Source: Blastomussa wellsi
Lineage: Eukaryota; Cnidaria; Anthozoa; Scleractinia; Plerogyridae
Assembly: GCA_947652115.1 (NCBI GenBank)
Contig: OX393572.1
Coordinates: 7,989,273-8,053,272, forward strand
Length of the DNA: 64,000 nt
Direction of reading: 5' to 3'
The translations under genes and the position numbers were made by a program. Under the pieces are notes generated by a model. It was not told the DNA's origin. It made no database searches and saw nothing but the letters and a program-made list of their open reading frames with translations. Positions within the stretch are counted from its first letter, which is position 1. Each line of letters opens with the position of its first letter. Of this stretch, positions 46,644 through 57,907 are shown in pieces.

Positions 46644-46969
46644 GGTGGCTCTGAACCTCCTACACAGAATTTTTTTAAACTTTGCAAAAAGTTGCATCTT
46701 ATCATGCTTATCAAAATTCGATAATAAAAATGGGGGTCACCGAGCTCGTTTTTGAGTTATTAGCAGTAAAAGCTAAAATTAAGTGTGTTTTTAGCAGGTC
46801 ATATTGTTTCTATGGTAACCTTTTATGTCACGAAAACGATAACAACGTGTTCAACAATGATTGGGCAGTTTTTTAATACCATGATTGTAGCATCAACTGA
46901 TAAAGAGTGGTTATAATAACTCATCAGAATCTAAGTCTTGGATAGTGCTAGAAACTGTTTTGAACGACC
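46644..46969. mobile_element. Small inverted-repeat element with TTAA target
   Basis: The ends GGTGGCTCTGAACC and TTTTGAACGACC are imperfect inverted copies flanked by TTAA on both sides (46640-46643, 46970-46973). It has no coding capacity. Confidence 0.5.
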
Positions 46970-46973
46970 TTAA

Positions 46974-48834
46974 TCAGTTTGGCATGTCCTGATAAGTATT
47001 GTCCTGCAGTCGACCATGAATTTATTCACCATATTATCAAAGTACTGTGCAGACCCGCTCGGCTATCGCCTCGTGAGATGCACGTACTTTAACAATGTGA
47101 TGACAAAATTCATGGTCGATAACAGGACATAACCTAACAAGCTTACGTCTATTTGTTAAACCTAATTGTTAACTATCTTTAACTGCGAGAAATCATGTTA
47201 AGTACGCTTCATAACTATAAAGCCGACTTGCATTGTACAACGAAAATTGTGATAGCAAAGCTCCTTCATTGCACATGCATCCACATACCCCTGCCCCTTT
47301 TCCACGCGGCGTTTTGAGGAAACAACTTAGAACATTTGCCTCATCAGCATAAGCGTTCCAGCGTTTCTGATCGAATTACGAGAAAAAATTCAGAAATATG
47401 GAAAGAACATGGCACGAATTTAAGCTCGATGCATTGAATTCTTTTTCTGTGATGTGGTTTGAAAACTCCAATTTTTGGCAAAGAGTCTTTTGTGACCAAC
47501 GTTTTCTGCAGTTTACGGAGGCTAATAATACATCTCCTTCAATGTTATATGCATGCAAAGACCTAAACGTTTCACCGATCATTAAGATCCATAGGCTCTT
47601 TAAATATCTGAAGTCAATTTGTATAGAGTACGATGCCTTCTATAAGCCATGTTGAGACGAAATGAAAACAATGACGTCAGCCTGAAAATCCCTCTGCTAG
47701 CACGCGTTCTTAACGTGAGGGAATTAATTAACATGAAAGCGGACTCTTTTCCCATATTAATTGAATTAAAGACAAAAGAATTAAACAATCAACAGCAGGT
47801 TGTTATATCTGGTTACCTCCTTAAAATCACCTTATTAATTTACTTTTCGGAAAAGAGACAATATTTATAAATTTTTCAGTAGTTTGTCTAACGCGTTCGT
47901 CGTCATGAGGTAGTACTGAAATGTGCTGTTGTTGCGGCTGCGACCTGAGGGGTAGCGCAAGTCATTCAACTCAGCCCTTCAGTTTCTCAAGGTTACATTT
48001 TTATTTATTTCCTTCCTCATTTCTGAACTTTTCGGCTCTCCTCGATCATGTTAAAGTATTATACATTAGATCTGTCATAGAAAACTATTCAGAAGTTTTA
48101 AAGTTGTTTCGTCGTATTTTATAAACAGGGTGGAAATAGTGGCGATAAAATTATTAACTATGATTATTATAACCACAAAAGGTCTGAACCAAGCAAAAGT
48201 TTTAAGAATATCTTGTGAGACTGAAAACACGCTATCGGAAAATAAACTTCAATAGCAATTTGCCGTCATTTAAGTACAATCTTTACCTTAATTAGTCTTA
48301 TTCTTGGAGACCTAACGAACGTCCATGCAAAGCGTTGCATATGTTTTCAGAACATTTCTCTTGTTTATTATCCCTTTTGCAATTGTCATTTGCTTTTCGC
48401 GAACCGTTATTAATTATTAATATTGAAGTTTGTATCGCTTCTGTTGAAGTTTGTAATGTTTGTATTGCTTAAAGGCAACGGTGCCTCGCCAGAAATGCCT
48501 TCTAACTGAATCAATGCACAAGAAACATACTGCAGATTGTACATATTTATCTCCTCTTGTCCACGTGTTACTGCCTGCGAGACCAGTTTTCAAAAACACA
48601 GGACGATGCGATGAGCCTTATTTTTTCTTTTCTCGTGATAATGGCCGAGCAGGAATCAGTTGAAATATATATTACCAATTAGTCACCGTTTACTACAGCT
48701 ATCTCCTTGGCTTATTCCCTATCACCTGCAATTTATTGATAAGGTGTTTTACTGCCTGGTGATTATCGAGATCTTATGCATACTTGTTTTTTTATCCAGG
48801 ACACGTGTAATTAACATATTGACGACCTTCCATC
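46974..48834. other. Intergenic stretch upstream of the GPCR gene
   Basis: No supported gene. A segment near 47398-47480 resembles 9087-9160 (CTCGATGCATTGAATTC), so it is an interspersed repeat. Near 48799 a pyrimidine-rich acceptor-like TTTTTTATCCAG could end an intron in the 5' untranslated region of the GPCR. Confidence 0.4.
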
Positions 48835-48947
48835 ATGTCCGAGTCAGCTGGTGCTGCCATAACAACGGTACTGTCCATACTCGTCGTAATAAACATCGTG
48901 GGAAACTCTCTGGTTTGTTTAATCATAAAGAGAAATCGAGATTTGAG
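48835..48947 (+). CDS. GPCR exon 1 (TM1)
   Basis: Residues 1-37 plus two bases. MSESAGAA precedes TM1 (TVLSILVVINIVGNSLVCLI). The donor is TTTGAG|GTATGC at 48948, phase 2. No signal peptide is visible, as is usual for class A receptors with short N-termini. Confidence 0.85.
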
Positions 48948-51900
48948 GTATGCTCAGACTGAGAAAACTTATTTACTTATAATTACTCACTCACTGACGA
49001 CTAACTGTAAGGGACTGTGCAATAATTACCTGGAGGGGGGGGGCCGTAAAACGAGAGGGGGGGGCACAATGTAAACTAACAGCCTTAGGGAGGGGGGGTA
49101 ACATGTAATTTTCTAAATAAGTGGGGGGGGGGGCAACTAAAAAACTGACTTTATGACTCAAAAACCAAAGATATTATTTTACTGAAAATTATACTCACTT
49201 TTTTCTGGACTGATTTATATAAATTTCATATGGCATGACCTAACATTTAAAGTAACACAGCCATGAGCAGTTCACCAATCTGGGACTGATTTTCAATGAT
49301 ACAAATAAAACATGAATAAAATAAAATAGAACAGAACTAGTTATTACATGCAATAACAAAACCATCAGCAGTTCATGTAAATGTCTGGTGACTTGATGTT
49401 TTACCCTATTTATGAGTAACACAACAGGGGTAAATCTAGAATTTATAGAAGTAGAGGATGTCCCCAACAGGAAACCAAGAACAAAATTAATTCTGATTGA
49501 CAATAAATGTACGGAATTTTAGGCCCAAGGTAAGTATCACATCAACCTCATTACACCCCTCTAGATTTACCAATGGATATAATTAAAAAACTGGAAATGC
49601 AGGTAACAAGTGAAATTCACTTGAGAATATTATCAAAATGATACATGTTTTTGTTAGTGTTTAAGAGCTTGATGATAAAAAGTCTTCAACAAACTCTTCA
49701 GCTTCTCCCACAAAGCACTTAGAGTTTAACAGGTCTCCTAAACAAGCTTTATCAGTGCGAGACGTAAATAAAGCAATAATATCTGGATCGACATTATCAA
49801 TCTGTGGCACTCCATATTTTTCTGGCTCATATTCTCCATCAACTGCTGTTCCTCCCAGTGAACGAAAAATAACAGAAGCTCTACCCTTTCGATTTTCCAC
49901 AGCCAAAGAACTCCTCTTTTTGGCTTTTCTTTTCCCTTCTTTCTTTCTTCTGGATATTGATGCATTACTTTTGGAACCAATAGAATAGGTGGCCCTGTAT
50001 TTATTTGTTGCAGTTTCAAGGTCCTCAATCAGTCTATCAATATTATTTTGAATTCCAGTTGAAATTAAGTGTAGAGTGTTTGAATTAAATTTATGGTGGC
50101 ACTTGAGACCTGTTTGCAGCTTTCCTGTTCTCTCACTAAAAAGACTGTCATCATGTGCTGTAATTTTATCTTTAATAATTTCCACCTTTTCCTTAAGGCT
50201 TTTCGCTTCATTTTCACACCTTGAAATGTTGCTGTTGTCACGCGGTTTGGGACTGTATCAATGGGAGAAGTTGTTTTTCCAAGGGAGAGGGGGAGGGGGG
50301 GGTCAAACTTAATGTTATTATTGTGTGAGGGGGGGTTGAAGTTAATTTTTGCTTAACGAGAGGGGGGTATGACTTAATTTTTGGCCATTTGGAACCCATT
50401 TTACGCCCCCCCCCCCTCCAGGTAATTATTGCACAGTCCCTAAATAAAACCCTTAGGAATCAATATCTACAGAACCTGTTTAAAAACAGGAATAGTTCAT
50501 GATCATCGATAACTTCAAAAGAAAAATTTACACGGAAGGAAGTTTAAAAGAACTCTCAATTTGAAAAATCCAGCACATAGAATACGCCTGACAAGGCTTT
50601 CATTAGGAGACCATACACACTACAAACTGAAAGTATGAATTAAAAATAGAAGAGCATCATTCCCAGAAAAAGAGCGAACATGCCTGCTATGCAAAAAGTT
50701 GCATAGAGTTCAAGTACGGTGCGCACTTCTTGATGTATTGAGAAGGACATACTGATCAATCGATCCAGAAGACAACCAAAACTGACATCCCCCTGAATGT
50801 CGATCCAATCCATGTTCACTTTCCGTAATATGTCACTCATAACGCTTTATTTATGCCTTCTATACAGTTTGGTTAATAACTGGCAGGTAACGTACCCTGC
50901 CAAGGCTCAAGAAAGGCAAATCTAAAATTCTGTAGCCCACTTGGGAATACTTGACACCTGCTATATTGTTTTGTTAGCCTATTTCAGTGTTTGGCGCATT
51001 TGCACTGCGTTGGCAGCTGTACTTGCTGTATGAGCACTCCCATTCCCATTCTGGGATAGTTCAAAGTTTCTATTCTATTGTGCTTTTTCGTATCGCTTCC
51101 TTTACCGATCACTGCCCTACCTGCTTCCAATCAGTGCAAAGCTTCTTTTTATTGATTCATCTAGGCCACCAAAACTGCTGATATTCTTCAAGCTCTTATT
51201 AATGAACACCTGCAACACATGTAAGCACCGAAACATGGATGGTAGCTCCTTCTTTTCTTTCAATAGACCCTGTAATAAAACGAATTACAACATAAATATC
51301 ATTATCTTAAAGACAGTTTTCTTTTAAGTAGCGGACCTTCAGATGAGACGAGATGGGATGGGTTTTTGCGCATTGATGATTTTCAACACGAAGCTTCATG
51401 TTTTTTTCTCACACGGATCGAGTAAAGAAAGTACAGCTGTTATGTTTGTTCCCTGGTTGTTACGAAATTCGCGCCGAAAACCATGGTGGAAGATTTTGTA
51501 TATTTAATTACGAACGGTCCGTGAAATATTTACCAGAGCTGAAAGTTCTGCGATGAAAGCGGCTGCCGTACCGTTTTGTTCAAGTCATAGGAAAAAAGAT
51601 CCCCAAGGCTTTTATTGGATCCCAGGGCCAGCAAAATCCGAAGGGCGAGCCACATTCTCAGTTTATGTATTAATTTCCAAACTGGAAAGGTTTTTGAACA
51701 TATCAAGGAGAGGTAATAGATGAGTGACAGAATCAAGGTCTTGAACAAAACCAGCTATAATATAAAGACACTTTAATTTCATTCTCACCTACATAAATGC
51801 CTTTTACGCCGAGCTCGTTTTTAATTGCTTGAATTTTAATTGTAATTCTATGCTAATTACAAATCATAGACTGAATAAAGGACAACCCTGTCTAACACCT

Positions 51901-52635
51901 AGCTCCAAAAAGAAAAATTCCAGATGTGAATCCATTGTTAAGAACACAACTGGAGGCATCATTATAGAAAACTTTGAACCAGTTTTGGATATACATTCCA
52001 GTCAGTCATTCCCGACCGCTGGTTAGAGGAATACAATTTCTTAGACCAGTAACGTAGACTAATCTTCTACGCATGCGTTAAGAGCAACATCTTTGTTCTA
52101 GAAAGTACTACCACTAGGAAAGCAGAGTGTTTTCCGAAACAAATATATATATATTTCCGATACTTATGCAGAATTATTGGAACTTTACCTCACCGTTTAT
52201 CTGATGCACACCGTCAGTTTCTCACCACCCCTACCCCTTTCACAAGGATAATTAATTAATTAATTATAATTGGCTATTAAAGTTCATGCCTTAGCGCTTT
52301 ACTGACTTATGCTCTGGTCAAACGCCGTCCTTCACATGAGCCGAACCAAATGACAGTTTGGGTCGACTCAAATAATTAAAAGAACGCCTGTTTGAGTCAA
52401 ACGTCGAACTTATTCAGTCGTACCGAACTGCAACACCAAACAAATAACAAAAGCGGTCTTGTTGGTCAGTGGTTTTTCAAGGTAAAGTCAAAATGGCGCC
52501 TTTAGACTTGCTTTATTCGCTCCGACGAAGGTCTAACGCTCACAACCTCAGCTCTTGAATCTTTTACGGTGGCCAATTGACATTATCAACCCAGTTGATA
52601 AAACCAAATTATATTGTTATACTTCCCACCGACAA

Positions 52636-52669
<34 letters not shown>

Positions 52670-55600
52670 ATTTGTTTGGTTTTGTTCATGCGAAGATCGG
52701 CGTTTGACCAAAGTCGGTCTTCAGGCGTTATTCACGGCTGGCCAGGCTTGAAGAACGTCTCAACCGCTCCAAATAAAATCAGTCGAACTTAATTGGGTCA
52801 AACGCCGAACTTCACAGAGCCTAATAGGTTGAATTGCGTTCGGCTCATGTGAAGTGCGGCGTTTGACCCGAGCCTTAGTGATTGAGCGGGTAAGCAGCCG
52901 ACCCCACTAAAGTTTACACCTTAGAGCTTTACATTCTCGTCCCCAGAGCCGCTTGTCCCTCTTAGCTGGCTTGGGCCTGTGCACGAGAAACAAGTGGCTC
53001 TGGAGACACACGATTTGATTCGCTGAATTCAAACAAAGGGAGTCCAATCACATCAGCCGTTTTAAAATCCTTTATCGTTATCAGGATTAAAACGGCTGAT
53101 GTGATTGGATTCCCTTTGTTTGATTTCAGCGAATCAAATCGTGTGTCCCCAGAGCCACTTGTTCCTCGTGCACAGGCCCAGCCGGCAAAGAGGGACAAGC
53201 GGCTCAGGGGACGAGAATGAGCGCTTTAGTGAATTCACAAAACCTTTACAATTGTACATTTTCTTTCTGCACCAGACCTCCCGCGACCCGTTTTATCCAC
53301 ACTGATTATAGACGTTTCAATAATTCCACAGGGTTCCCATGAATTACCTACTTGTGAACCTGGCTGTGGCGGACATTCTGTTCGCGGCGTTTATTTCACC
53401 ATCCGTCATTTTGAGGCTCAAATTAAAACATCCAAGTGGTGTGACGGGTACAATCTTCTGCAAATTTCTGACTGGTGGAAACGTAGCATGGGTTGGAGGT
53501 ATCGCCTCAGCTGTTACACTAGTTGCCATCGCCATTGAACGGTTCTATGCAGTAATGTATCCTCTAAACAGCAAAGGCAAGCTTACCAAGAGTAAAGTGA
53601 AGGTCAGTGCAGTAACTACGAATGTCATGTCAGGTCATGTCAACATATGACATCACATCATATCATTGCGTTCGACAAAGAACGCTTCCATAATGCTGTC
53701 GAAAACGAGATTTGTGGACTATGTATGTATAAACGATGATAAGTCAAAGACTTCTGCAAGGCTGAAACAACGTGATATATTTTGAACAATATTTCGGCTG
53801 GCCAGACCAGCCTTCTTCAGGTTTAGATGTTACTAATTTTTTGACATGAAATTTCAATATATTATGGTGATGTCGCAATACGTATTTCGAAACTTATAGG
53901 CGTGGCGGAATTACGTATACAAGATGATTCCAAAGAAAGATAGAAATATCTATATAAAATAAAAATGAAAATAGACTGAGAGCTACAAAGCAAACATGAA
54001 TTATGAGTTGATATAGTGAGTGAATTCACTCCTCACGTGACTCAATCAGAAAAGCCAGAGAGTCCTTTTTAATAGATTTAGCGGGGACATTGGAGCCCCA
54101 TGGACTGAATAGATGCGATGAATCTTAAAACTTGTAACTAACGAAGAAATGTTTTATTTATATCAAGGGTTAGGGATAGGGTTAGGGTTAGGCAAAGCCA
54201 TTAACCAACGTTCAATCAAGCAACGTTCAATCAAGCAGGATCTTCGTTTTGCAGTCTATTGAGTTTATGTATGTATGTATTCATGTATCACACCAATTTG
54301 GCCACCCCTAAAAATTCTTCAGGGGCGAATGACGTCATTTCCGTCGACCATGTGCTTCGTAGCTGTGCTTTCGTTTCTAGCGGGGTCGAGTTTCGCGTTC
54401 TTGCTTCGCGTCTTGTTGTATTTGACGAGTTCTTGACTGTGCTTTTGCGGATTGTTGTCGAATTGTAGACTGTTTTTGCGAATTGTTGTCGAATTGTAGA
54501 CTGTGTTTTTGCTAATTGTTGTCGAATTGTAGACTGTGCTTCTGTTTTTGTTCGGAGTGGTCTCAGGTAAGTTGCGTTCTAGGAAACGGATGCTGCAATT
54601 CGACCAAGCAACACATCACATTATAAAACTCAGCTGCTTTTCATTGGAGATTCAACTTCTGTCCGCGTACAGAGTTGTGACGCTCTACTATTCAAATGAG
54701 CCTTATTGTTATCCAAGAAGAACCTTGTAGCGAAGATTATACCACTCCTGGCGCGAATATATATAACAGCAGATTTGGAACATTTCGATCGGTGTTGTGA
54801 CAGTCTTTGTAATCGTAAATGTTATGTTTGCATTTTAGCTTGCATGTGCGTTGCTGCGATGATTTGTTTACATTTGTTGGGCGACAAAGAAATGATATTT
54901 GTCATAAACAGTCTGCGGTTCTTTGTGAATAGCGTTTCATACTGATATTTGAAATGTTGATTTCAGTATTAAAGAAAGCTTGAATTTCTGGAAACCAAAT
55001 CAAAATGAAGCAAAGTGAATCGAAATCTTTGATTACTACTAGTTGCGTTCGTAGAACGTAGTCCTAATCCAGTCTTGAGCGAGATTTTATGGGTCGGCTC
55101 ACCTTGGTACGAAGTTGCGACACTGATTTGGCCGCCCCGCAGCAGGGGCGAAAAACGAACTACGTCATCGTCAAACCATGTGCTGTGCTGTTCGCGAAGT
55201 GGCCATGATTTGTTTTCAGACATTTTTAACTCACCGAGTGGTGTAGATCCAAAATTGGCCACAATTTGTGGTCAGAAATCTAACAAATGCAGAAGCGTGC
55301 CTATTGTATCATCAAAACTCAGAGCAACCTTCTCCGAAGGATCCACTACTACTGGTAAAGATGATTGAAGCTTCTTATCACAACATCAGAAGCCTGCCTG
55401 CTGCTGGTGTGTTTTCTAGGAAACAGATGCTGCAATTCGCCCAAGCAACAAACTCAGCTGCTTTTCATTGGAGATTCAACTTCTGTCCGCGTACAGAGTT
55501 GTGACGCTCTACTGTTCAAATCAACCTGTAGTATCCTAACCGGCAGAGACTGGCCACCAGTGCGGCTCACTAAGAACACTGGGACTCCTAGGCTTGGTTA

Positions 55601-56379
55601 CCTAGTGAGTAAGACAGCATGGCTGACAGCCGATCTAAGTATCTATCGTTTATCTATTAAACAACCTTGTAGCGAAGATTGTACAATTCCTGGTGCGAAT
55701 ATATAACAGCAGATTTCGATCGGTGCTGTGACAGTCTTTGCAATTGTGAATTTTATGTTTGCATTTTAACTTGGATGTGCGTTTGCTGTGTTGATTTGTT
55801 TGCATTTGTTGGGCGACAAAGAAATGATATTTGTCGTTTGTGGTTATTTGGCTTCTGCTGCTACTTGCCGATTGTTTAATGTTTTGGCTGACCATTAATC
55901 AGTCCACAGTCTGCGCTTTGCTAAACACTGACTGCAACTTTGTTATTCGTGAGTAGTGTTGTCACGCAATGCAAAAAACCCCCAAACATTGCATTGTATG
56001 AATAAATCGGAAAAGTCATGTTCATCAAAATGTTGATTTCAGCATTAAAGAAAGCTTGAATTTCGGAAAACCAAGTCAAAATGAAGTCAAGCGAATCGAA
56101 GTCGTCAAACGCACTCCTAATCTTTGATTACTACTAGTTATATCATATAGCCAGAAACTTATAACAAGGTGTGCGTACTGCGCATGCGCCTATTACGACT
56201 GGATACTCCTTGTTATTAAAAACTAGCTATGGTATATTGCATTTCCTGAGTTTTGATTAGTTGAGAGGCAATGATATATGAGTTCATATACCATTGACCA
56301 ACCAAAAAGGTACACGTACGCGTAAAAGAATGCATTTTTGCAATGTTTGTACAATATTTTTGGGGCGTTTTTAATAAAA

Positions 56380-56410
<31 letters not shown>

Positions 56411-57907
56411 TATGGTTATAGCCAACTCGGCGCTTCGCGCCTCGTTGGCTATCTACCATCTCATATCTAACGCGCGCTCGTGGATAAATATTCCTAGAAC
56501 GTTCATTTTCAAAAATTGCGTTTTCTTCGTAGTGATGAAAAATCGTCAAGAGGTTTCGCTTAGCCGTAATGTTCTCGACTTTTGTTATACTACTACTGCT
56601 TAGGGGAGGCGTGGGGGCTTAATGGTAGTGCACTGGACTCCGGATCGGACGGTCAGGGTTCGAGCCCCGCGAGAAGCACTGTGTTGTGTTCTTGGCCAAG
56701 AACCTTTCGGGAAGCGATTTCAAAACTTGCAACATTGTTACCAGAATTCTGTTGGAGATGGTTCGTGTAACACCCTCGTCGCTGGCGTGATATTAGCGCA
56801 CGCTTGAGCAGTACGCATCACCAAAATGATGTTGGCATAAAAATCGTCCCGCTATGTAACATTCCGCGCGTTGCTACAATGTTGCGTTAAAAGTTGTCTC
56901 GTATAACAAGGATTAAAAATCGTCCTGTGTGACATCACCTTTACGTTGCAATTTCAGGTAATCATTCCTGGTACTTGGATCTTTTCAATGATATTCTATA
57001 CACCGTTGTTTTTGGTGGTGAAATTTGACAAGGAAAAAAACTTCTGTACATGGAAATGGCCTGAGACGTGGATGCGCAAGGCTTATAGTGTGCTGTGGTT
57101 TGTCTTTGCAGTTCTTCCCTTAGCGGCGATGGTCGTGCTGTACTCCAGAGTTGTGTACACTTTGTGGTTCAAAAGTTTTAACGAACGTCAACTCACTTTC
57201 CGACAAGTAGTAAGTGTTCATGAAGAAGTTATCTATTGTTTAGAAGTTCAGGGGATGCTCATGGGAAAATCAAACACCTAAAATAACCTGATCTGAGTTT
57301 TGCGCGAGTATTAACAAAATCAGAGTTGCAGTGATCTTGAAACGACAACGATATCGCAAGCGAATTTTTTCAGTTGTAACGGAATTTTAAATGTTTTATG
57401 GGAGAATTAAAACACATCCTTAATACCCAAAGCGAGACCAAAATCCATACCTACATTTCTAAATTACACGATGAACATCCGACTCTTAAACATGGATATT
57501 TTCGTTTATTGAAATTATTGCACAATATTAGTTCATTTCTTGTATTCATATAGCTTTGTTAACTCAAACGCTGTTATCTTTAATCGCATCATTAACTTAC
57601 ACAGGGCGTCATGAGGCTGCGTAAACGAGTCACCCTGATGGTCGCAACTGTGAGCGCCATATTTGGACTGTGTTGGGTTGCAGACTCCATTGTGTACCTC
57701 TTAAGGACTCTCACATCCTATCACATTGGTTCAGTTGAAGTAGCCATTACTCAAACGATGGTTTTGTTCAATTCTGCTGTCAACCCTTTTGTATATGCTT
57801 TGTTGAACCAACGATTCAGAGAGAAGATTAAGGAACTGATATGCTGCAATGGCTCCTTCATACCCAGGTTTCAAGCTAGGAGAGGAACTCAGAGCATTGG
57901 GGCGTAG
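48835..57907 (+). CDS. Class A (rhodopsin-like) G-protein-coupled receptor, 4 exons, 312 aa
   Basis: Joined exons 48835-48947, 53332-53602, 56958-57209, 57605-57907, all GT-AG and in phase. It encodes a plasma-membrane receptor with seven hydrophobic segments: GN in TM1 (GNSLVC), LAVAD in TM2 (Asp52), Cys81 before TM3, ERF instead of DRY at the end of TM3 (Glu107-Arg108), Cys158 in the second extracellular loop, a Pro in TM5 (Pro182), CW in TM6 (Cys235-Trp236) and NPFVY in TM7 (272-276). Ala238 replaces the usual TM6 proline. The N-terminus before TM1 is only about 8 residues. In-frame TAA and TGA just upstream support the start. Sequence style suggests a peptide or amine receptor of the cnidarian expansions, but the ligand is unknown. 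Confidence 0.87.
49011..50440. mobile_element. Harbinger-like inverted-repeat transposon in GPCR intron 1
   Basis: The ends GGGACTGTGCAATAATTACC and its inverted copy (right tip TTGCACAGTCCC) are identical for over 25 bases, with TAA on both sides (49008-49010, 50441-50443). A 3-bp TWA target is the hallmark of PIF/Harbinger. Long G-runs follow the left end and C/G-runs lie near the right end. The interior holds one 174-codon frame on the - strand but no recognisable nuclease. Confidence 0.65.
49661..50185 (-). CDS. Unrecognised 174-residue frame inside the Harbinger-like element
   Basis: The frame is polar and basic in the middle (SRRKKEGKRKAKKRSS, a likely nuclear signal) and acidic at the end (VGEAEEFVEDFLSSSS). 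Another part reads DNVDPDIIALFTSRTDKA. It begins with ATG and has no obvious domain known to me. Being inside a transposon, it could be an accessory or captured protein, perhaps a terminal part of a longer spliced product. Function is unknown. Confidence 0.4.
   Translation of the reverse strand: MEIIKDKITAHDDSLFSERTGKLQTGLKCHHKFNSNTLHLISTGIQNNIDRLIEDLETATNKYRATYSIGSKSNASISRRKKEGKRKAKKRSSLAVENRKGRASVIFRSLGGTAVDGEYEPEKYGVPQIDNVDPDIIALFTSRTDKACLGDLLNSKCFVGEAEEFVEDFLSSSS
50445..52305. other. Remainder of GPCR intron 1, no supported gene
   Basis: Only short open frames without recognisable domains. A segment near 52020-52160 resembles 6435-6600 (ACGCATGCG and TAGAAAAGTA-like phrases), so an interspersed repeat is present. 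Confidence 0.4.
52310..52874. mobile_element. GGGTCAAACGCCG-family element with TTA target, GPCR intron 1
   Basis: The right end GGCGTTTGACCCGAGCC pairs with a left end GCTCTGGTCAAACGCC. TTA is duplicated (52307-52309 and 52875-52877), which fits PIF/Harbinger. The body is the same as 44589-44919 but is interrupted by a Penelope-like tail at 52513-52672. Confidence 0.7.
52513..52672 (+). mobile_element. Penelope-like element 3' end nested in a Harbinger-like MITE
   Basis: It starts at about TTATTCGCTCCGACGAAGG and runs to TTTCTTTAGAAAC and a pyrimidine-rich end, exactly the tail seen at 11711-11870. It interrupts the surrounding element after TTTAGACTTG. Its hammerhead-like core is damaged (GGTCTAACGCTCACAAC), so GAAA is lost. 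Confidence 0.6.
52932..53219. mobile_element. Long-armed palindromic element with 9-bp target duplication (Mutator-like MITE)
   Basis: The two halves are inverted copies of about 130 bases meeting near 53080, with tips CATTCTCGTCCCCAGAGCC and GGCTCAGGGGACGAGAATG. Nine bases flank it: AGAGCTTTA (52923-52931) and AGCGCTTTA (53220-53228), one mismatch. Long arms with a 9-bp target suggest Mutator-like elements. Its right end lies about 110 bases before GPCR exon 2. Confidence 0.7.
53332..53602 (+). CDS. GPCR exon 2 (TM2-TM3)
   Basis: Residues 38-128. The acceptor is ATTCCACAG at 53331, the donor GTGAAG|GTCAGT at 53603. It carries TM2 (NYLLVNLAVADILFAAFISP), Cys81 and TM3 ending AIAIERFYAVMYP. 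From Cys81 to Arg108 is 27 residues, two more than in the standard class A spacing. Confidence 0.87.
54167..54192. repeat. Short interstitial telomere-like tract (TTAGGG)n
   Basis: About four GGGTTA units with one GGGATA variant. TTAGGG is the animal telomere repeat, including in cnidarians. It lies in GPCR intron 2. Confidence 0.7.
54435..54541. repeat. Tandem repeat, period 31-33, three copies
   Basis: Three units each contain TTGTTGTCGAATTGTAGACT with a variable TTTTGC segment. It lies directly before the first copy of the direct duplication in GPCR intron 2. Confidence 0.7.
54575..56139. repeat. Diverged direct duplication of about 0.5-0.7 kb in GPCR intron 2
   Basis: Copy 1 (about 54575-55045) and copy 2 (about 55413-56139) share in order GAAAC(G/A)GATGCTGCAATTCG, TTCATTGGAGATTCAACTTC, CGCGTACAGAGTTGTGACGC, TTGGGCGACAAAGAAATGAT and GATTACTACTAGTT. 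Copy 2 has an insertion in its first half. Similar GGCC-and-TACGTCATC-type sequence precedes each copy (about 54300 and 55130), so the unit may be larger. It could be a tandem pair of an unclassified non-coding element. Confidence 0.55.
56613..56800 (+). mobile_element. tRNA-derived SINE head in GPCR intron 2
   Basis: A pol III A-box-like GGCTTAATGGTAGTG (about 56616-56630) and a B box GGTTCGAGCCC (56657-56667) lie at tRNA spacing, followed by SINE body sequence (CTTGGCCAAGAACC). The tRNA fold is incomplete, so this is not a working tRNA gene. It is related to the element at 57991. Confidence 0.6.
56958..57209 (+). CDS. GPCR exon 3 (TM4-TM5)
   Basis: Residues 129-212, phase 0 on both sides. 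The acceptor is CAATTTCAG at 56957, the donor CAAGTA|GTAAGT at 57210. TM4 is IIPGTWIFSMIFYTPLFLVV, the loop holds Cys158 (FCTWKWPE), and TM5 is VLWFVFAVLPLAAMVVLYS with Pro182. Confidence 0.87.
57605..57907 (+). CDS. GPCR exon 4 (TM6-TM7 and tail)
   Basis: Residues 213-312 and the stop TAG. The acceptor is TTACACAG at 57604. TM6 is LMVATVSAIFGLCWVADSIV, with Ala238 where Pro is normal; TM7 ends in NPFVY and is followed by LLNQRFREKIKELICC, a helix-8-like stretch ending in two Cys that could be palmitoylated. The C-tail is short. Confidence 0.87.
   Translation, partial: GVMRLRKRVTLMVATVSAIFGLCWVADSIVYLLRTLTSYHIGSVEVAITQTMVLFNSAVNPFVYALLNQRFREKIKELICCNGSFIPRFQARRGTQSIGA

Noticed and set aside
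56613..56690. A tRNA gene
   Set aside because: The A and B boxes are present but the acceptor stem and cloverleaf are incomplete and SINE body sequence follows, so it is a SINE head.
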